Source of the DNA: Planctomycetota bacterium
GTDB lineage: Bacteria; Planctomycetota; UBA1135; UBA2386
Assembly (NCBI GenBank): GCA_021776805.1
Contig: JAJFFD010000092.1
Location: 62,001 to 126,000, forward strand
Reading direction: 5' to 3'
Length of the DNA: 64,000 bases
Shown piece after piece: positions 35,548 to 44,588 of this stretch; within the stretch, counting starts at the first letter, position 1, and each line of letters opens with the position of its first letter. The notes under the pieces are model-generated. The model was not told the DNA's origin, did not search any database, and saw only the letters and a program-made list of their open reading frames with translations. The position numbers and the translations under genes were made by a program.

Positions 35548-36186
35548 TCAGGACTCAATCTCGAGTTGCTGGATAGCATCGATTCTCCAGAAACGGCCGA
35601 CTTCAACCCGTAGAAGGTCTCGTGGGCTCAGTTCCTCGATCTCCATCCCGTCCAGTTTCACATCGATTGCTGTCCCGGTATCGGTTGGCGGTGAAATCTG
35701 AACGAAGTCTTCGATTGAGCGAACGTAGCGACCAGCTTCTAGGGGCTCACCAAAGCCGGGAACTTGGTAGGTAGCCTTGATGTAGTCCTGGCGGTGGAGT
35801 GAGATTCGGTAGACTTGTCCAGCGATCACCAGATCAAAGGAGTGGAACCTCACTCCACGTGCGGTTGAGTTTGTAATCTCAGCGCTGCTCAGTAGATGCA
35901 GGTAGCCATAGGCTTCGGTGAGCTTGCGCCATGCGAGTTCGAACTCGAGGGCTCCCAGCAGTCCCTCCCTCTCCTTGAACTCTTCGGAGAGAGATAGGTA
36001 CATTTGGCGGCTATCATCTCTTCTCAGAGCCTCCAGGAAGGTGGCAAGAGCATCTTCCGGTGAGGCGTATGACTTGGCAATCCAAGGGCTCTTGTCGGGC
36101 CCACAGAAGAACTGGGCAAGGGAGCAGCAACCGGGAGTGACTGAGAGGATTGCTGAGGCTAGGAAACAGCGTTGCCAACGGGACAT
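35548..36186 (-). CDS. Putative lipoprotein
   Basis: The N-terminus is a lipoprotein signal: 'MSRWQRCFLASAILSVTPGC', with the modified cysteine at residue 20. The mature protein is ~190 residues, mixed alpha/beta. Its first half ('YASPEDALATFLEALRRDDSRQMYLSLSEEFKER') resembles the small SnoaL/NTF2-like folds often seen in secreted proteins, but this is only an impression. Single gene, convergent with the signalling block. Confidence 0.65.
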   Translation of the reverse strand: MSRWQRCFLASAILSVTPGCCSLAQFFCGPDKSPWIAKSYASPEDALATFLEALRRDDSRQMYLSLSEEFKEREGLLGALEFELAWRKLTEAYGYLHLLSSAEITNSTARGVRFHSFDLVIAGQVYRISLHRQDYIKATYQVPGFGEPLEAGRYVRSIEDFVQISPPTDTGTAIDVKLDGMEIEELSPRDLLRVEVGRFWRIDAIQQLEIES

Positions 36187-36326
36187 GAGTAGGTCCAGAG
36201 AGGGTTGCTCGAATCCGGGAGGCTATACTCCATAGTTCCGTTGCACAAACCTCATCGCGTGATGTGCCTCGAATCGAACAATCCCTGCTAGCCCCCTCAG
36301 CTAACTGACCTTCAATTGAGAGTCCT

Positions 36327-37445
36327 ATGAAGCCAAGAAACCCTGCAAGTCTGGTAATGATCGCCTTGGCGCTGGCCCTGGCTCCTGACACCCCTGCGCA
36401 AGATGCCAGGCCTACGAATGAGGATACTAGTTGGTTTGAAAAGAGCTATGTGGATGCAGGGTCGTACATGGAAGGCGAGACTGCCAAGAGTGAGTTTCAC
36501 TTCAAGAATCCCCGGGACGTTCAGCACTTCATTCAGCAGATGGTGCCAAACTGCCAGTGCTCGAAGGCCGTGGTCAGGGTTGGAGGCCGTCAGTACACCG
36601 TAGAAGATGAGCCTGTTAAGGGCGCGATGTATGAACTCTTGGAGTCAGACGGTCAGGAGCTCAAGAAGCGGATAGACCAGATTCCGATTGGAGCTGGAGA
36701 AGAGGGTGTCGTGCAGGTCTATATGGATCTGCGAGGTGTGAAGGGAGTCAAGGAAGCTGCAGTTATGGTTCGCACCAGTGACAACGTTGCTCCAGTCTCG
36801 AACCTTCGAACTAGGGCTCGGTCCATGCAGTTCTTCAACGTCCTTCCGCAGGAAGTCAATCTCAACAAGATGAATTGGCAGGACAAGCGTGAGTTCACTT
36901 GCAAGCTCTCGTCGTCGGTAAAGGAAGACTTCGAGATTACCGGGCATGAGCCGCTGCCAGAGAGCATGGAGATCGAATACAAGAAGGAGATGCAAGGTGG
37001 CAAGGCTCTCTGGACGCTGAAGGGCACCTACGGGCCTGGGGCTAACCACCGCAATGGTGGAGGTGAAATCACCTTGAATACCAACATCGAAGGGAAGCAG
37101 ATCAAGGTTCGGGTGATCGCCTTTGTCGAGGGTCCGTTGAAGATAACGCCCGGCTCCTTCATTCCCTTTGGCATGATTCGTAAGGGCAAGGGAGCGAGCA
37201 AGGAGATTGTCATCGAGTCCACGAATGACTTTGAGCTGGCCTTTGAGGACGTTCGAATCACTGGTCTCACTGTGCCCGACGAGTTTGTGACTGTGCGTCA
37301 AGAGAAGTTTGGGAAGGCTCTGAGGCTAATCCTGGATATCTCACCAGATGCGCCTCGGAAGTTGATTCGAGGTGACTTGGTGGTGAAGTTGAATCACCCC
37401 GCTGCAAGAACGCAGGAGTTCCAATTCAACGGATTTGTGCGTTGA
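36327..37445 (+). CDS. Secreted DUF1573-like protein
   Basis: A signal peptide (~24 residues, 'LVMIALALALAPDTPAQ') precedes two or three immunoglobulin-like beta domains. The first contains 'EFHFKNP' and the Cys-x-Cys pair in 'NCQCSKAVVRVGG' and 'GAGEEGVVQVYMDL', the signature layout of DUF1573 proteins abundant in planctomycetes and Bacteroidetes. The later domains repeat the pattern ('IPFGMIRKGKGASKEIVIES'). Function unknown. Its end overlaps the TTG start of the pilB-like gene, an unexpected coupling. Confidence 0.75.
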   Translation: MKPRNPASLVMIALALALAPDTPAQDARPTNEDTSWFEKSYVDAGSYMEGETAKSEFHFKNPRDVQHFIQQMVPNCQCSKAVVRVGGRQYTVEDEPVKGAMYELLESDGQELKKRIDQIPIGAGEEGVVQVYMDLRGVKGVKEAAVMVRTSDNVAPVSNLRTRARSMQFFNVLPQEVNLNKMNWQDKREFTCKLSSSVKEDFEITGHEPLPESMEIEYKKEMQGGKALWTLKGTYGPGANHRNGGGEITLNTNIEGKQIKVRVIAFVEGPLKITPGSFIPFGMIRKGKGASKEIVIESTNDFELAFEDVRITGLTVPDEFVTVRQEKFGKALRLILDISPDAPRKLIRGDLVVKLNHPAARTQEFQFNGFVR

Positions 37446-39100
37446 CCAAACGTCCGAGTCTCGAAGAGCTCGTTATCAGTGAAGGATTGCTCTCCGAGGA
37501 GGAACTCGGCAAGGCGCGAGCCTATGGGCAGGGTCGGGGGCTTCAGCTGGAAAAGGCGATTTCCGCACTTCAACTCGCCTCCGAAAAGGATGTCTATAAG
37601 CTCCTCGCACAAGCGGCAGGGATGCGCTTCGTGGATCTTGAGAAGTCAAAGCCGCCCGCGTCCATGCTGGAGCGAATCCCGCTGGAACAGATTGAACAGA
37701 ACGGGGCCCTGCCAGTGGCTGAGAAGGCAGGCGCACTGTGGGTTGCTATAGATGATCCACTGAAGACCTACGTCGCGGACAACTTGGGCTTCGTGGCCGG
37801 ATGTGAGGTGCGCTGTGTGCTAGCTGGACCGAAGGCTCTGAAGCGACAACTCAGGAGAGTTCTCGGCGACAGTTCTACGGACACGAAGAAGAGTCGAGGA
37901 GCGGTACCCGCTGGAGCTGCAAGTGATGATCCCGATGCGCCGATCATTCGTTTGGTTGAGCGAACCATCGCTGAAGCCGTTCTCAGTAGAGCAAGCGATA
38001 TACACATCGAGCCCTTCGAGGGGCGAATTCGAGTCAGGAATCGAATCGATGGTGTTCTCCGAGAAAAGGCCGTGCTGGACGATGCCCTGCACGGAGCTCT
38101 GATCTCGCGCCTGAAGATCATGGCCTCTCTGGATATCGCAGAAAAGCGGAAGCCTCAAGATGGTCGCATCGAGATGAGGGTGGATGATCGCGCAATCGAT
38201 ATTCGGACATCCTTGCTACCCAGCAACCATGGCGAGTCAGTCGTCATGCGCCTTCTCGACAAGGAGAAGAACCTACTTTCCCTGGAGGCCCTCGGATTTG
38301 CTGGTGAAGACAGGGCGCGCTTTGACAATCTCATCAAGCGTCCCAATGGCATCGTGCTGGTTACTGGCCCGACCGGGTCTGGCAAGACGACCACCCTGTA
38401 TGCGGCGCTAAGCCAGTTGAATCGACCGGATACCAAGATCATTACTGCTGAGGATCCTGTTGAGTTCAACATCCCGGGAATCAACCAGTGTCAGGTCAAG
38501 TCTCGAATTGGCTTGAGCTTCGCCAAGATCCTCCGCGCCATGCTCCGGCAGGCTCCAAACATCATCTTGGTCGGGGAGATTCGTGACAAGGAAGCGGCTG
38601 AAATTGCCATTCAGGCAGCGCTGACCGGGCACCTGGTCTTTTCAACTCTCCACACAAACGATGCTCCTTCTGCGATCACTCGACTTTCCGATATGGGCAT
38701 CAAACCGTTTCTCGTATCCGCGGCGATTCAAGCGGTTATGGCACAGAGACTGGTCCGCGTGCTCTGCCAGGAGTGCAAGCAGGAATACCAACCTGGACAG
38801 ACAGAGGCCAGGGCTCTTGGCCTTGAGATGAGTCGCTTGGACGGAGTGAGTCTATATCAAGCGCGGGGCTGTGATGCCTGTGAACAGAGCGGCTATCGAG
38901 GCCGCCTGGGTGTATTCGAGCTCATGGTTATGGATGCCCAATTACGTGAAATGACTTTCAAGGGCGAGCCGTTGCGGGTGATGCGTGAGTATGCCCGCAA
39001 TTCCGCTGGGATGCGTACCTTGGCTGAAGACGGAGTTCGCAAGGTGCTTGATGGATTGATATCAGTGGATGAGTTGTTGCGCGTGACTGCTGCCGTCTGA
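37442..39100 (+). CDS. Type II secretion/type IV pilus assembly ATPase (GspE/PilB family), copy 1
   Basis: The N-terminal MshEN-type domain ('LEELVISEGLLSEEELGKA' to ~150) is followed by the ATPase. This has Walker A 'GPTGSGKTTTLYA', the Asp-box region, Walker B 'IILVGEIRDKEAAE' and the His box 'HLVFSTLHTND'. A tetracysteine zinc site ('CQECKQEY', 'CDAC') is typical of assembly ATPases rather than PilT. Length 552. Start TTG overlapping the previous stop (TTGA). Copy 2 lies after pilT. Confidence 0.92.
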   Translation: MTKRPSLEELVISEGLLSEEELGKARAYGQGRGLQLEKAISALQLASEKDVYKLLAQAAGMRFVDLEKSKPPASMLERIPLEQIEQNGALPVAEKAGALWVAIDDPLKTYVADNLGFVAGCEVRCVLAGPKALKRQLRRVLGDSSTDTKKSRGAVPAGAASDDPDAPIIRLVERTIAEAVLSRASDIHIEPFEGRIRVRNRIDGVLREKAVLDDALHGALISRLKIMASLDIAEKRKPQDGRIEMRVDDRAIDIRTSLLPSNHGESVVMRLLDKEKNLLSLEALGFAGEDRARFDNLIKRPNGIVLVTGPTGSGKTTTLYAALSQLNRPDTKIITAEDPVEFNIPGINQCQVKSRIGLSFAKILRAMLRQAPNIILVGEIRDKEAAEIAIQAALTGHLVFSTLHTNDAPSAITRLSDMGIKPFLVSAAIQAVMAQRLVRVLCQECKQEYQPGQTEARALGLEMSRLDGVSLYQARGCDACEQSGYRGRLGVFELMVMDAQLREMTFKGEPLRVMREYARNSAGMRTLAEDGVRKVLDGLISVDELLRVTAAV

Positions 39101-39122
39101 AAGGCTATTGGTAAGAAGCAAA

Positions 39123-40190
39123 ATGCCAGACATCAAGTCTCTCATGGATGCCTGCTTGGAGCAGAACGCCTCCGACCTACATCTTGCTGTGGGGCGGCGC
39201 CCGGTTCTGCGACTTTCGGGTCACCTGCGAGAAATGGCGAATGCTGATGTTCTCAGCGGTGCAGAGATCGAGCAGATGGTTGAGGTCATCGCTCCTGATA
39301 GGAACTTGAGGGAGCTGAATGAGTCGGGTACGACCGACTTTGGCTATGCCCACGGCGACAAGTGCAGGTTTAGGGTGAGCATTCTTACCCAGAAGGGTCA
39401 GCGTGGGATCGTCATGCGGCTGATCCCCCAGAAGCTGCTGTCCTTCGAGCAAATCGGCCTTCCCGATACTGTCAGCTCCCTGCTTGATCTTCACCGTGGA
39501 CTTGTCCTAGTTACTGGACCTACGGGCTCTGGAAAGACGACGACGCTTGCGACCATGTTGGATTGGATCAACCAGAATCGAGATGTTCATATCATCACGA
39601 TCGAGGATCCGATTGAGTACTACCATAGTCATCAAGTTGGGCAGGTGACACAACGAGAGGTCGGCACGGACGTGCCCACATTCTCTGAGGCAATGCGGAG
39701 GGCTCTGCGGCAGGATCCAGACGTAATCCTACTGGGCGAGATGCGTGACCTGGAAACTACATCTGCTGCAATCAGCGCCGCAGAAACAGGCCATCTGGTG
39801 TTTGGGACTTTGCATACGACGGGTGCCGCAAGAACTGTCGATCGAATAATCGACCAGTACCCGACAGAACAGCAAGAGCAGGTTCGGTCTCAGCTGTCCG
39901 TAGCTCTTGTTGCTGTCATCTCCCAGATCCTAGTTCCAACTGCAGATGGTTCGGGTCGCGTGGCCGCCTTCGAGGTCATGATTGCCAATCCCGCGATCGA
40001 AAACCACATCCGGAAGTGCGAGACCTACAAGATCCAATCGGTGATTCAGACGAGTAGGCGCGCCGGGATGACTCTTATGGATGACTCTCTCTTCGATTTG
40101 TATCGAAGTGGGCGGATCTCCAAGGAGACCATGCTCGAGCGGTCCTTTGACCGGAAGAGCCTTGAAGCGCGCATTGGCGCTGGAGCTTGA
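39123..40190 (+). CDS. pilT: Pilus retraction ATPase PilT
   Basis: Shorter than its two neighbours and without zinc cysteines, as expected for PilT. Walker A is 'GPTGSGKTTTLATML', Walker B 'VILLGEMRDLET', the His box 'HLVFGTLHTTGAARTVDRI'. The C-terminal motif reads 'ENHIRKCETYKIQSVIQT' (AIRNLIRE-like). The ATG at 39123 is preferred over the TTG at 39108. It powers pilus disassembly in twitching and DNA uptake, and it sits between two assembly-type ATPases. Confidence 0.93.
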   Translation: MPDIKSLMDACLEQNASDLHLAVGRRPVLRLSGHLREMANADVLSGAEIEQMVEVIAPDRNLRELNESGTTDFGYAHGDKCRFRVSILTQKGQRGIVMRLIPQKLLSFEQIGLPDTVSSLLDLHRGLVLVTGPTGSGKTTTLATMLDWINQNRDVHIITIEDPIEYYHSHQVGQVTQREVGTDVPTFSEAMRRALRQDPDVILLGEMRDLETTSAAISAAETGHLVFGTLHTTGAARTVDRIIDQYPTEQQEQVRSQLSVALVAVISQILVPTADGSGRVAAFEVMIANPAIENHIRKCETYKIQSVIQTSRRAGMTLMDDSLFDLYRSGRISKETMLERSFDRKSLEARIGAGA

Positions 40191-40196
40191 GCCGCC

Positions 40197-41891
40197 TTGG
40201 CTGGACGAAGACTACTCGGACAGATCCTCAAGGATCAGGGTGTGATCCATGAGGGCATGGTCCAGGAAGCGCTGATGCTTCAGCGTGAGAAGGGCCATCG
40301 CATCGGCGAGATCCTCATAGAACTGGGGCACATACAATTGGTAGATCTCGCCAGAGCACTGGCAGAGCAGGCTGGGATGCCCTTCGTGGATCTTGATTCA
40401 CAGCAGCCGAGTCAAGAGGCTTTGGCCAAGATCGACGGCAGCACTGCGCGTGCATTCTCCGTGCTGCCTATAGCCATTGGCGATGATGGTTTGACAGTTG
40501 CGTTGGCGGATCCTTTGAACGCCTCTGTGCTGAATGAGCTCGCTTTCGGTGCAGGCCTGGTGGTCAAGGGAGTCGTGGCGGATGCTGAGAAGATTGCATC
40601 TGCACTTGATCGCTACTACCAGGAAGAGGCGCCGCTCGCGAAAGGGAAGCTGCGAGATGTGGTAGCGGAACTTGCACGGGAAGGAGAGAAGTTCGACCTC
40701 GAAGACAAGGCCGCCATGGCCGCTGCAGCCCCTGTGGTCAAGCTGCTTAACTACCTGCTGTTTCAAGCAATTCGAGACAAAGCATCCGACATTCACCTTG
40801 AGCCATTTGAGGGTGAATTCAAAATTCGCTACCGAGTCGATGGCGTCCTCTACGAGCTCGAAGCCCCGCCCCCTCACCTTGCCGTGGCGCTCATTTCGCG
40901 CGTCAAGGTGATGGCTGACCTGGATATTGCTGAGACCAGGATGCCGCAGGATGGCCGAATTGAGCTGACAGTAGGCGGCAAACCGGTCGATCTCCGAATC
41001 TCAACTCTGCCGACCATGTTTGGTGAGTCCTGTGTGATGCGGGTTCTGGACAGGTCCGTAGTTGCCTTGGATCTCGACAACTTGGGCTTCTTTCAAGGAG
41101 AGGTTGGGCGCATTCGCGAAACCTTAACCCTCCCTCATGGGATCGTGTTGGTAACAGGGCCGACAGGTTCCGGCAAGACGACGACCCTGTACGCAATGTT
41201 GAGCGAGGTGAATCGCGAATCAACAAAGGTCATCACAGTCGAGGATCCTGTTGAGTACGACTTGGATGGAATCGTCCAGATACCGGTGAACGAAGAGATC
41301 GATGTCACGTACGCGAAGGTGTTGCGCACGATTCTGCGCCAGGATCCGGATGTGATTCTTGTGGGAGAAATTCGTGACCGCGAAACAGCACAGACGGCGA
41401 TTGAAGCCAGTCTGACAGGACATCTTGTCTTCTCGACACTCCATACAAATGATGCTCCAAGCGCAGTGACCCGCCTTACGGACATTGGAGTGGAGCCGTT
41501 CCTCATCGCGGCGACTCTGCAGAGCGTGCTTGCGCAGCGTTTGGTGAGGAAGATCTGTTCAGGCTGCAAGATCGAGTATCAGCCGACCGTGCAGGTGCTA
41601 GCTGAGCTTGGTTTGAAAGGCGACGAGGTCGGCGGGAAGAGCTTCGCCAGGGGCAAGGGCTGCGAGGCCTGCAATTTCACCGGCTACCGCGGTCGCCTGG
41701 CCCTGGCTGAGATCATGGAGGTCGATGAGCGGCTGCGAGCCGCAATTTTGGCCCGATCTAGTGCCGCAGAATTGGCCGATATCGCCCGCGAATCCGGAAT
41801 GGCAGGCCTGAGAGCATCTGGATTGCGCGCTGTCTATGATGGTCTGAGCACGGTAGAGGAGATCCTCCGGGAGACGTTCCAGCAGGATTAG
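40197..41891 (+). CDS. Type IV pilus/type II secretion assembly ATPase (PilB/GspE family), copy 2
   Basis: Same architecture as copy 1: MshEN-like N-terminus ('LGQILKDQGVIHEGMVQEAL'), Walker A 'GPTGSGKTTTLYAML', Walker B 'VILVGEIRDRETAQ', 'HLVFSTLHTNDAPSAVTRL', and zinc cysteines ('CSGCKIEY', 'GCEACNFTGYRGR'). Length 564. Start TTG at 40197, 6 nt after pilT. The two copies differ clearly outside the motifs, so this is not a recent duplication. No pilC or pilin gene follows. Confidence 0.92.
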   Translation: MAGRRLLGQILKDQGVIHEGMVQEALMLQREKGHRIGEILIELGHIQLVDLARALAEQAGMPFVDLDSQQPSQEALAKIDGSTARAFSVLPIAIGDDGLTVALADPLNASVLNELAFGAGLVVKGVVADAEKIASALDRYYQEEAPLAKGKLRDVVAELAREGEKFDLEDKAAMAAAAPVVKLLNYLLFQAIRDKASDIHLEPFEGEFKIRYRVDGVLYELEAPPPHLAVALISRVKVMADLDIAETRMPQDGRIELTVGGKPVDLRISTLPTMFGESCVMRVLDRSVVALDLDNLGFFQGEVGRIRETLTLPHGIVLVTGPTGSGKTTTLYAMLSEVNRESTKVITVEDPVEYDLDGIVQIPVNEEIDVTYAKVLRTILRQDPDVILVGEIRDRETAQTAIEASLTGHLVFSTLHTNDAPSAVTRLTDIGVEPFLIAATLQSVLAQRLVRKICSGCKIEYQPTVQVLAELGLKGDEVGGKSFARGKGCEACNFTGYRGRLALAEIMEVDERLRAAILARSSAAELADIARESGMAGLRASGLRAVYDGLSTVEEILRETFQQD

Positions 41892-41907
41892 GGAGCGAAA
41901 TAGCTGC

Positions 41908-41936
41908 TTGACGGGGCCTCCTCCCATGGCTAAGTT
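41908..41936 (+). promoter_or_regulatory. Promoter candidate for rpmH
   Basis: TTGACG (41908-41913), a 17-nt spacer, then TAAGTT (41931-41936). Transcription would begin about 20 nt before the rpmH ATG. The -35 is close to consensus; the -10 matches only 3 of 6. Confidence 0.4.
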
Positions 41937-41963
41937 CCCCGCCCTGCCACTAGGCCCAAGACC

Positions 41964-42101
41964 ATGAAACTCAAGATTCGACGCTCGAACCGTAAGCGTG
42001 CCAAGAAAGTTGGCTTTCGCACGCGGTCCAAGACTGTGGGTGGCAGGAAGATCATCAAGCGCAAGCGGAAGCGCAGTGGCGGCCGCTTTCGGGTTGGCTA
42101 G
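41964..42101 (+). CDS. rpmH: 50S ribosomal protein L34
   Basis: A 45-residue, strongly basic ORF absent from the track. It reads 'MKLKIRRSNRKRAKKVGFRTR' then 'GGRKIIKRKRKRSGGRFRVG', matching the L34 pattern 'SKRKR...HGFRxRM...GRKVLxRRRxKGR'. In most bacteria rpmH is followed by rnpA near dnaA or the origin. Here it stands alone between a pilus ATPase and a STAS gene. The next 285 bp (42102-42386) contain no rnpA or other gene I can identify. Confidence 0.9.
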   Translation: MKLKIRRSNRKRAKKVGFRTRSKTVGGRKIIKRKRKRSGGRFRVG

Positions 42102-42386
42102 CCAGATCAGCTAGCCGTGATGGCTTGCCGGCAGTCCGATGTGTTGGGCATAAACCCGCACTGGCGCTGACTTGACCACTCTAGTGCCGTGCAACTGTGC
42201 GGCGAACTGTGATCGCCGGGGCAGATCACGCTCGTTTAGCTCGGTTGGCCTGGCCTGTGGGCAGGGTCGATTCATAGGCCCGGTGCCTGGAAACAGAGAC
42301 ATGCTTGGCCCTCGCGCCAATGGCCTGCCGCGACAGGGGCCAGCAAGAGGCTCACAGTGCGAGCCTCCTGCCGAACACGGGAGATG

Positions 42387-43157
42387 TCAGGCTTCTTTTT
42401 CGCCCTTGGGAAGCTGTCGCTTAAGGAAGGCCATGTCGTCAGCAAATTGGGTCAGGGCAGTCTGGTCGCCTTCCGTAATCGAGGCATAGCTGCAGCTCAC
42501 CTTGATGCTGTCGTCATCAACTGATTCCACAGCCTCAACCTTGCCTAGGACCTCGAAGTAGCCCTTCTTGAACATCTTGACCTGGAATTTCAGGTAGGCC
42601 TCACTGCCATTGAAGAACAGCTGCTTGGCCTGGTCCTGGGTCATGCTCAACTTGCCTGCGTCCCATTGAAACTGAAGACGGTTGCCGTCGACGTTACACA
42701 TGGTGCCAACCAGAGTGCGTTTCCCGCCAATCTGCTGGTTGCGAGTCTCATCAGGGAAGGCAATGAGGATCTTCTCCTGATTGACCGGCGCGTCCTTCGA
42801 GAATTCTTTGCTATTGAGGTCCTTGATAAGGTGTTTTACCGCTTCTTCCTCTTCACCGAAGACGGGCACGAGCTGGTCGATGCCGACCTTGCCGATGACA
42901 TCTCTCACGAAGGAGGATGGTTTGGCGACTACCAAGGCGCCGCCCTCGGCCTTGCAGAGCTTGTGGATCTTGATGATCCCGCCAAGGGCCGTTGAGTTGA
43001 CGAACTTGACCAGCCGCATGTTGAGGACCAGGTGGGTGATCCCACGATCCAAGAGCCCATCCACCTCTTCCTGCAGGCTGGGGACGTAAAAAGTATCGAA
43101 CTCACCCTTGAGGGTCAGGATGGCGTACTCGTCGTGGAGGGATTTATCTATTTTCAT
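42387..43157 (-). CDS. STAS-domain anti-anti-sigma-like protein with C-terminal PilZ-like domain
   Basis: Residues 1-~110 form a STAS domain ('ILTLKGEFDTFYVPSLQEEVDGLL', 'HLVLNMRLVKFVNSTALGGI'). The Ser/Thr in 'NSTALGG' sits where partner-switching proteins are phosphorylated. Residues ~125-250 form a beta-rich domain ('LVGTMCNVDGNRLQF', 'LKFQVKMFKKGYFEVLGKVEAV') that looks PilZ-like, although the c-di-GMP RxxxR motif is not obvious. It is divergent from the PP2C phosphatase gene 90 bp away, the likely partner. Confidence 0.78.
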   Translation of the reverse strand: MKIDKSLHDEYAILTLKGEFDTFYVPSLQEEVDGLLDRGITHLVLNMRLVKFVNSTALGGIIKIHKLCKAEGGALVVAKPSSFVRDVIGKVGIDQLVPVFGEEEEAVKHLIKDLNSKEFSKDAPVNQEKILIAFPDETRNQQIGGKRTLVGTMCNVDGNRLQFQWDAGKLSMTQDQAKQLFFNGSEAYLKFQVKMFKKGYFEVLGKVEAVESVDDDSIKVSCSYASITEGDQTALTQFADDMAFLKRQLPKGEKEA

Positions 43158-43247
43158 GGGGCTGAGAGGGCTCTAGGCCTAGCTTGCCAGGGCCCGGATT
43201 TTGGCGGACAGAATCGAGTAGCGCAATGCGCTAACTTTGGGTCCAGG

Positions 43248-44588
43248 ATGATGAAGCGATTATTCTTTTGGAAACAGCCTGCTGAGGAAGGGCGCAAGGC
43301 CGCGGATCCAGGGGAGTCCTCGGCGCTGCTAACTGGTGATGCCCTCCAGGATGCCCAGTCACTGGAGATTTTGCTGGATACCATCGCAGAGGTCAGCGCA
43401 AACATCGACTTGGACAAAGTCCTCGAAGATATAGTGGATAAGTCCCTCGAGGTCTCTGACGCCGAGAGGTCGCTGCTGCTGCTGGGTGGATCTGCTGACG
43501 AACTCGAGGTCAAGATAGCCAGGAGCAAGGACGGTAGCAGTCTCGATCGCGACATCATCTATAGCAAGACCCTGGTTCGAAAGTGTCTGGATGTCGGTCA
43601 TGCGGAACGCTCCGTAGTGCAGTCGGACCAGGAAGCCCTCGAGCTGGGACAGTCTGTGTACAACCTCAAGCTCCGTGCGGTGCTTTGCGCACCACTACAA
43701 GTGAAGGGTCGGACTCACGGCGTGATCTACGTCGATTCCAAGGCCGTCCGCCGAGAGTTCTCGTCCCGCGACCAAGCTCTCTTCAGTGCCCTCTCCCATC
43801 AGCTGGCTGTGGCCATTGAGAACGCTCGCCTTTACTCGGATTCGTTGCAGAAGGTTCGTCTGGAGAAGGACTTTGAAATTGCCAAGAGGATTCAGCAGCA
43901 CCTGCTCTCACCGGTGCCGGCGAATCTCCCAATGCTGGATCTTGCCCTCAGATTCTCAGCCCGAGACGAAGCTAGTGGCGACACCTATGACTTTATTCCA
44001 CTGAGCGAAGGTCGCCTGATCGTGATGATTGGTGACGTTACCGGCCACGGAGTTGGAGCAGCCTTGCTCACTCACGCAGCTCAGGCTGCAATGCGGAGCT
44101 ACTTCGAGTTGGTAGACGACTTGACGGACGTGGCGCAGCGCCTAAACAACCGGTTGGTTGATAGCGTGGAGACGGGTAATTTCATGTCCGTTCTTCTTTT
44201 GGCGATCGATACGAAGAAGCGGACTCTGCACTACGTCAATGGCGGACATCCCAGTCTGATCCTTGTGCGAAATGGTGAGATACAAGAGTTTGAGAAGACC
44301 GGCATGGTCATGGGCGTTGTTGGTGAGCAGGAGTACCCCTCAGAGGGGCCGATCGAACTGCAAGTCGGGGACACTCTTTTCGTCCGCACCGATGGAGTGG
44401 ACGAGACCATGAATCCTGAGCGAGATCTTTTTGGGTCGGAACGTCTCAACGATCTACTCACGACAGTGAGCGGAGAATCTGCCGATGAGGTTCTGAGTAT
44501 GGTTGAGAAGGCCACGGCCAAGCATGCGCGTGGCGTGGAACAGGATGATGATCTCACCATGATCGCCATCAAGATTCTGGAGCAATGA
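43248..44588 (+). CDS. GAF-domain PP2C-type (SpoIIE/RsbU-like) phosphatase
   Basis: After a basic start, a GAF sensor domain covers ~35-200 ('IAEVSANIDLDKVLEDIVDKSLEVSDAERSLLLL', 'LCAPLQVKGRTHGVIYVDSK'). A SpoIIE phosphatase domain follows (~230-445) with metal-binding aspartates in 'MIGDVTGHGVGAALLTHAA' and 'DDDLTMIAI'. Such enzymes dephosphorylate STAS proteins in partner-switch pathways, and a STAS gene is immediately divergent. ATG 43248 is used in place of the track's upstream start in the STAS gene. It overlaps the next gene by ATGA. Confidence 0.92.
   Translation: MMKRLFFWKQPAEEGRKAADPGESSALLTGDALQDAQSLEILLDTIAEVSANIDLDKVLEDIVDKSLEVSDAERSLLLLGGSADELEVKIARSKDGSSLDRDIIYSKTLVRKCLDVGHAERSVVQSDQEALELGQSVYNLKLRAVLCAPLQVKGRTHGVIYVDSKAVRREFSSRDQALFSALSHQLAVAIENARLYSDSLQKVRLEKDFEIAKRIQQHLLSPVPANLPMLDLALRFSARDEASGDTYDFIPLSEGRLIVMIGDVTGHGVGAALLTHAAQAAMRSYFELVDDLTDVAQRLNNRLVDSVETGNFMSVLLLAIDTKKRTLHYVNGGHPSLILVRNGEIQEFEKTGMVMGVVGEQEYPSEGPIELQVGDTLFVRTDGVDETMNPERDLFGSERLNDLLTTVSGESADEVLSMVEKATAKHARGVEQDDDLTMIAIKILEQ

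Noticed and set aside
42102-42386. RNase P RNA, tmRNA or SRP RNA
   Set aside because: Conserved core strings of these RNAs are not present.
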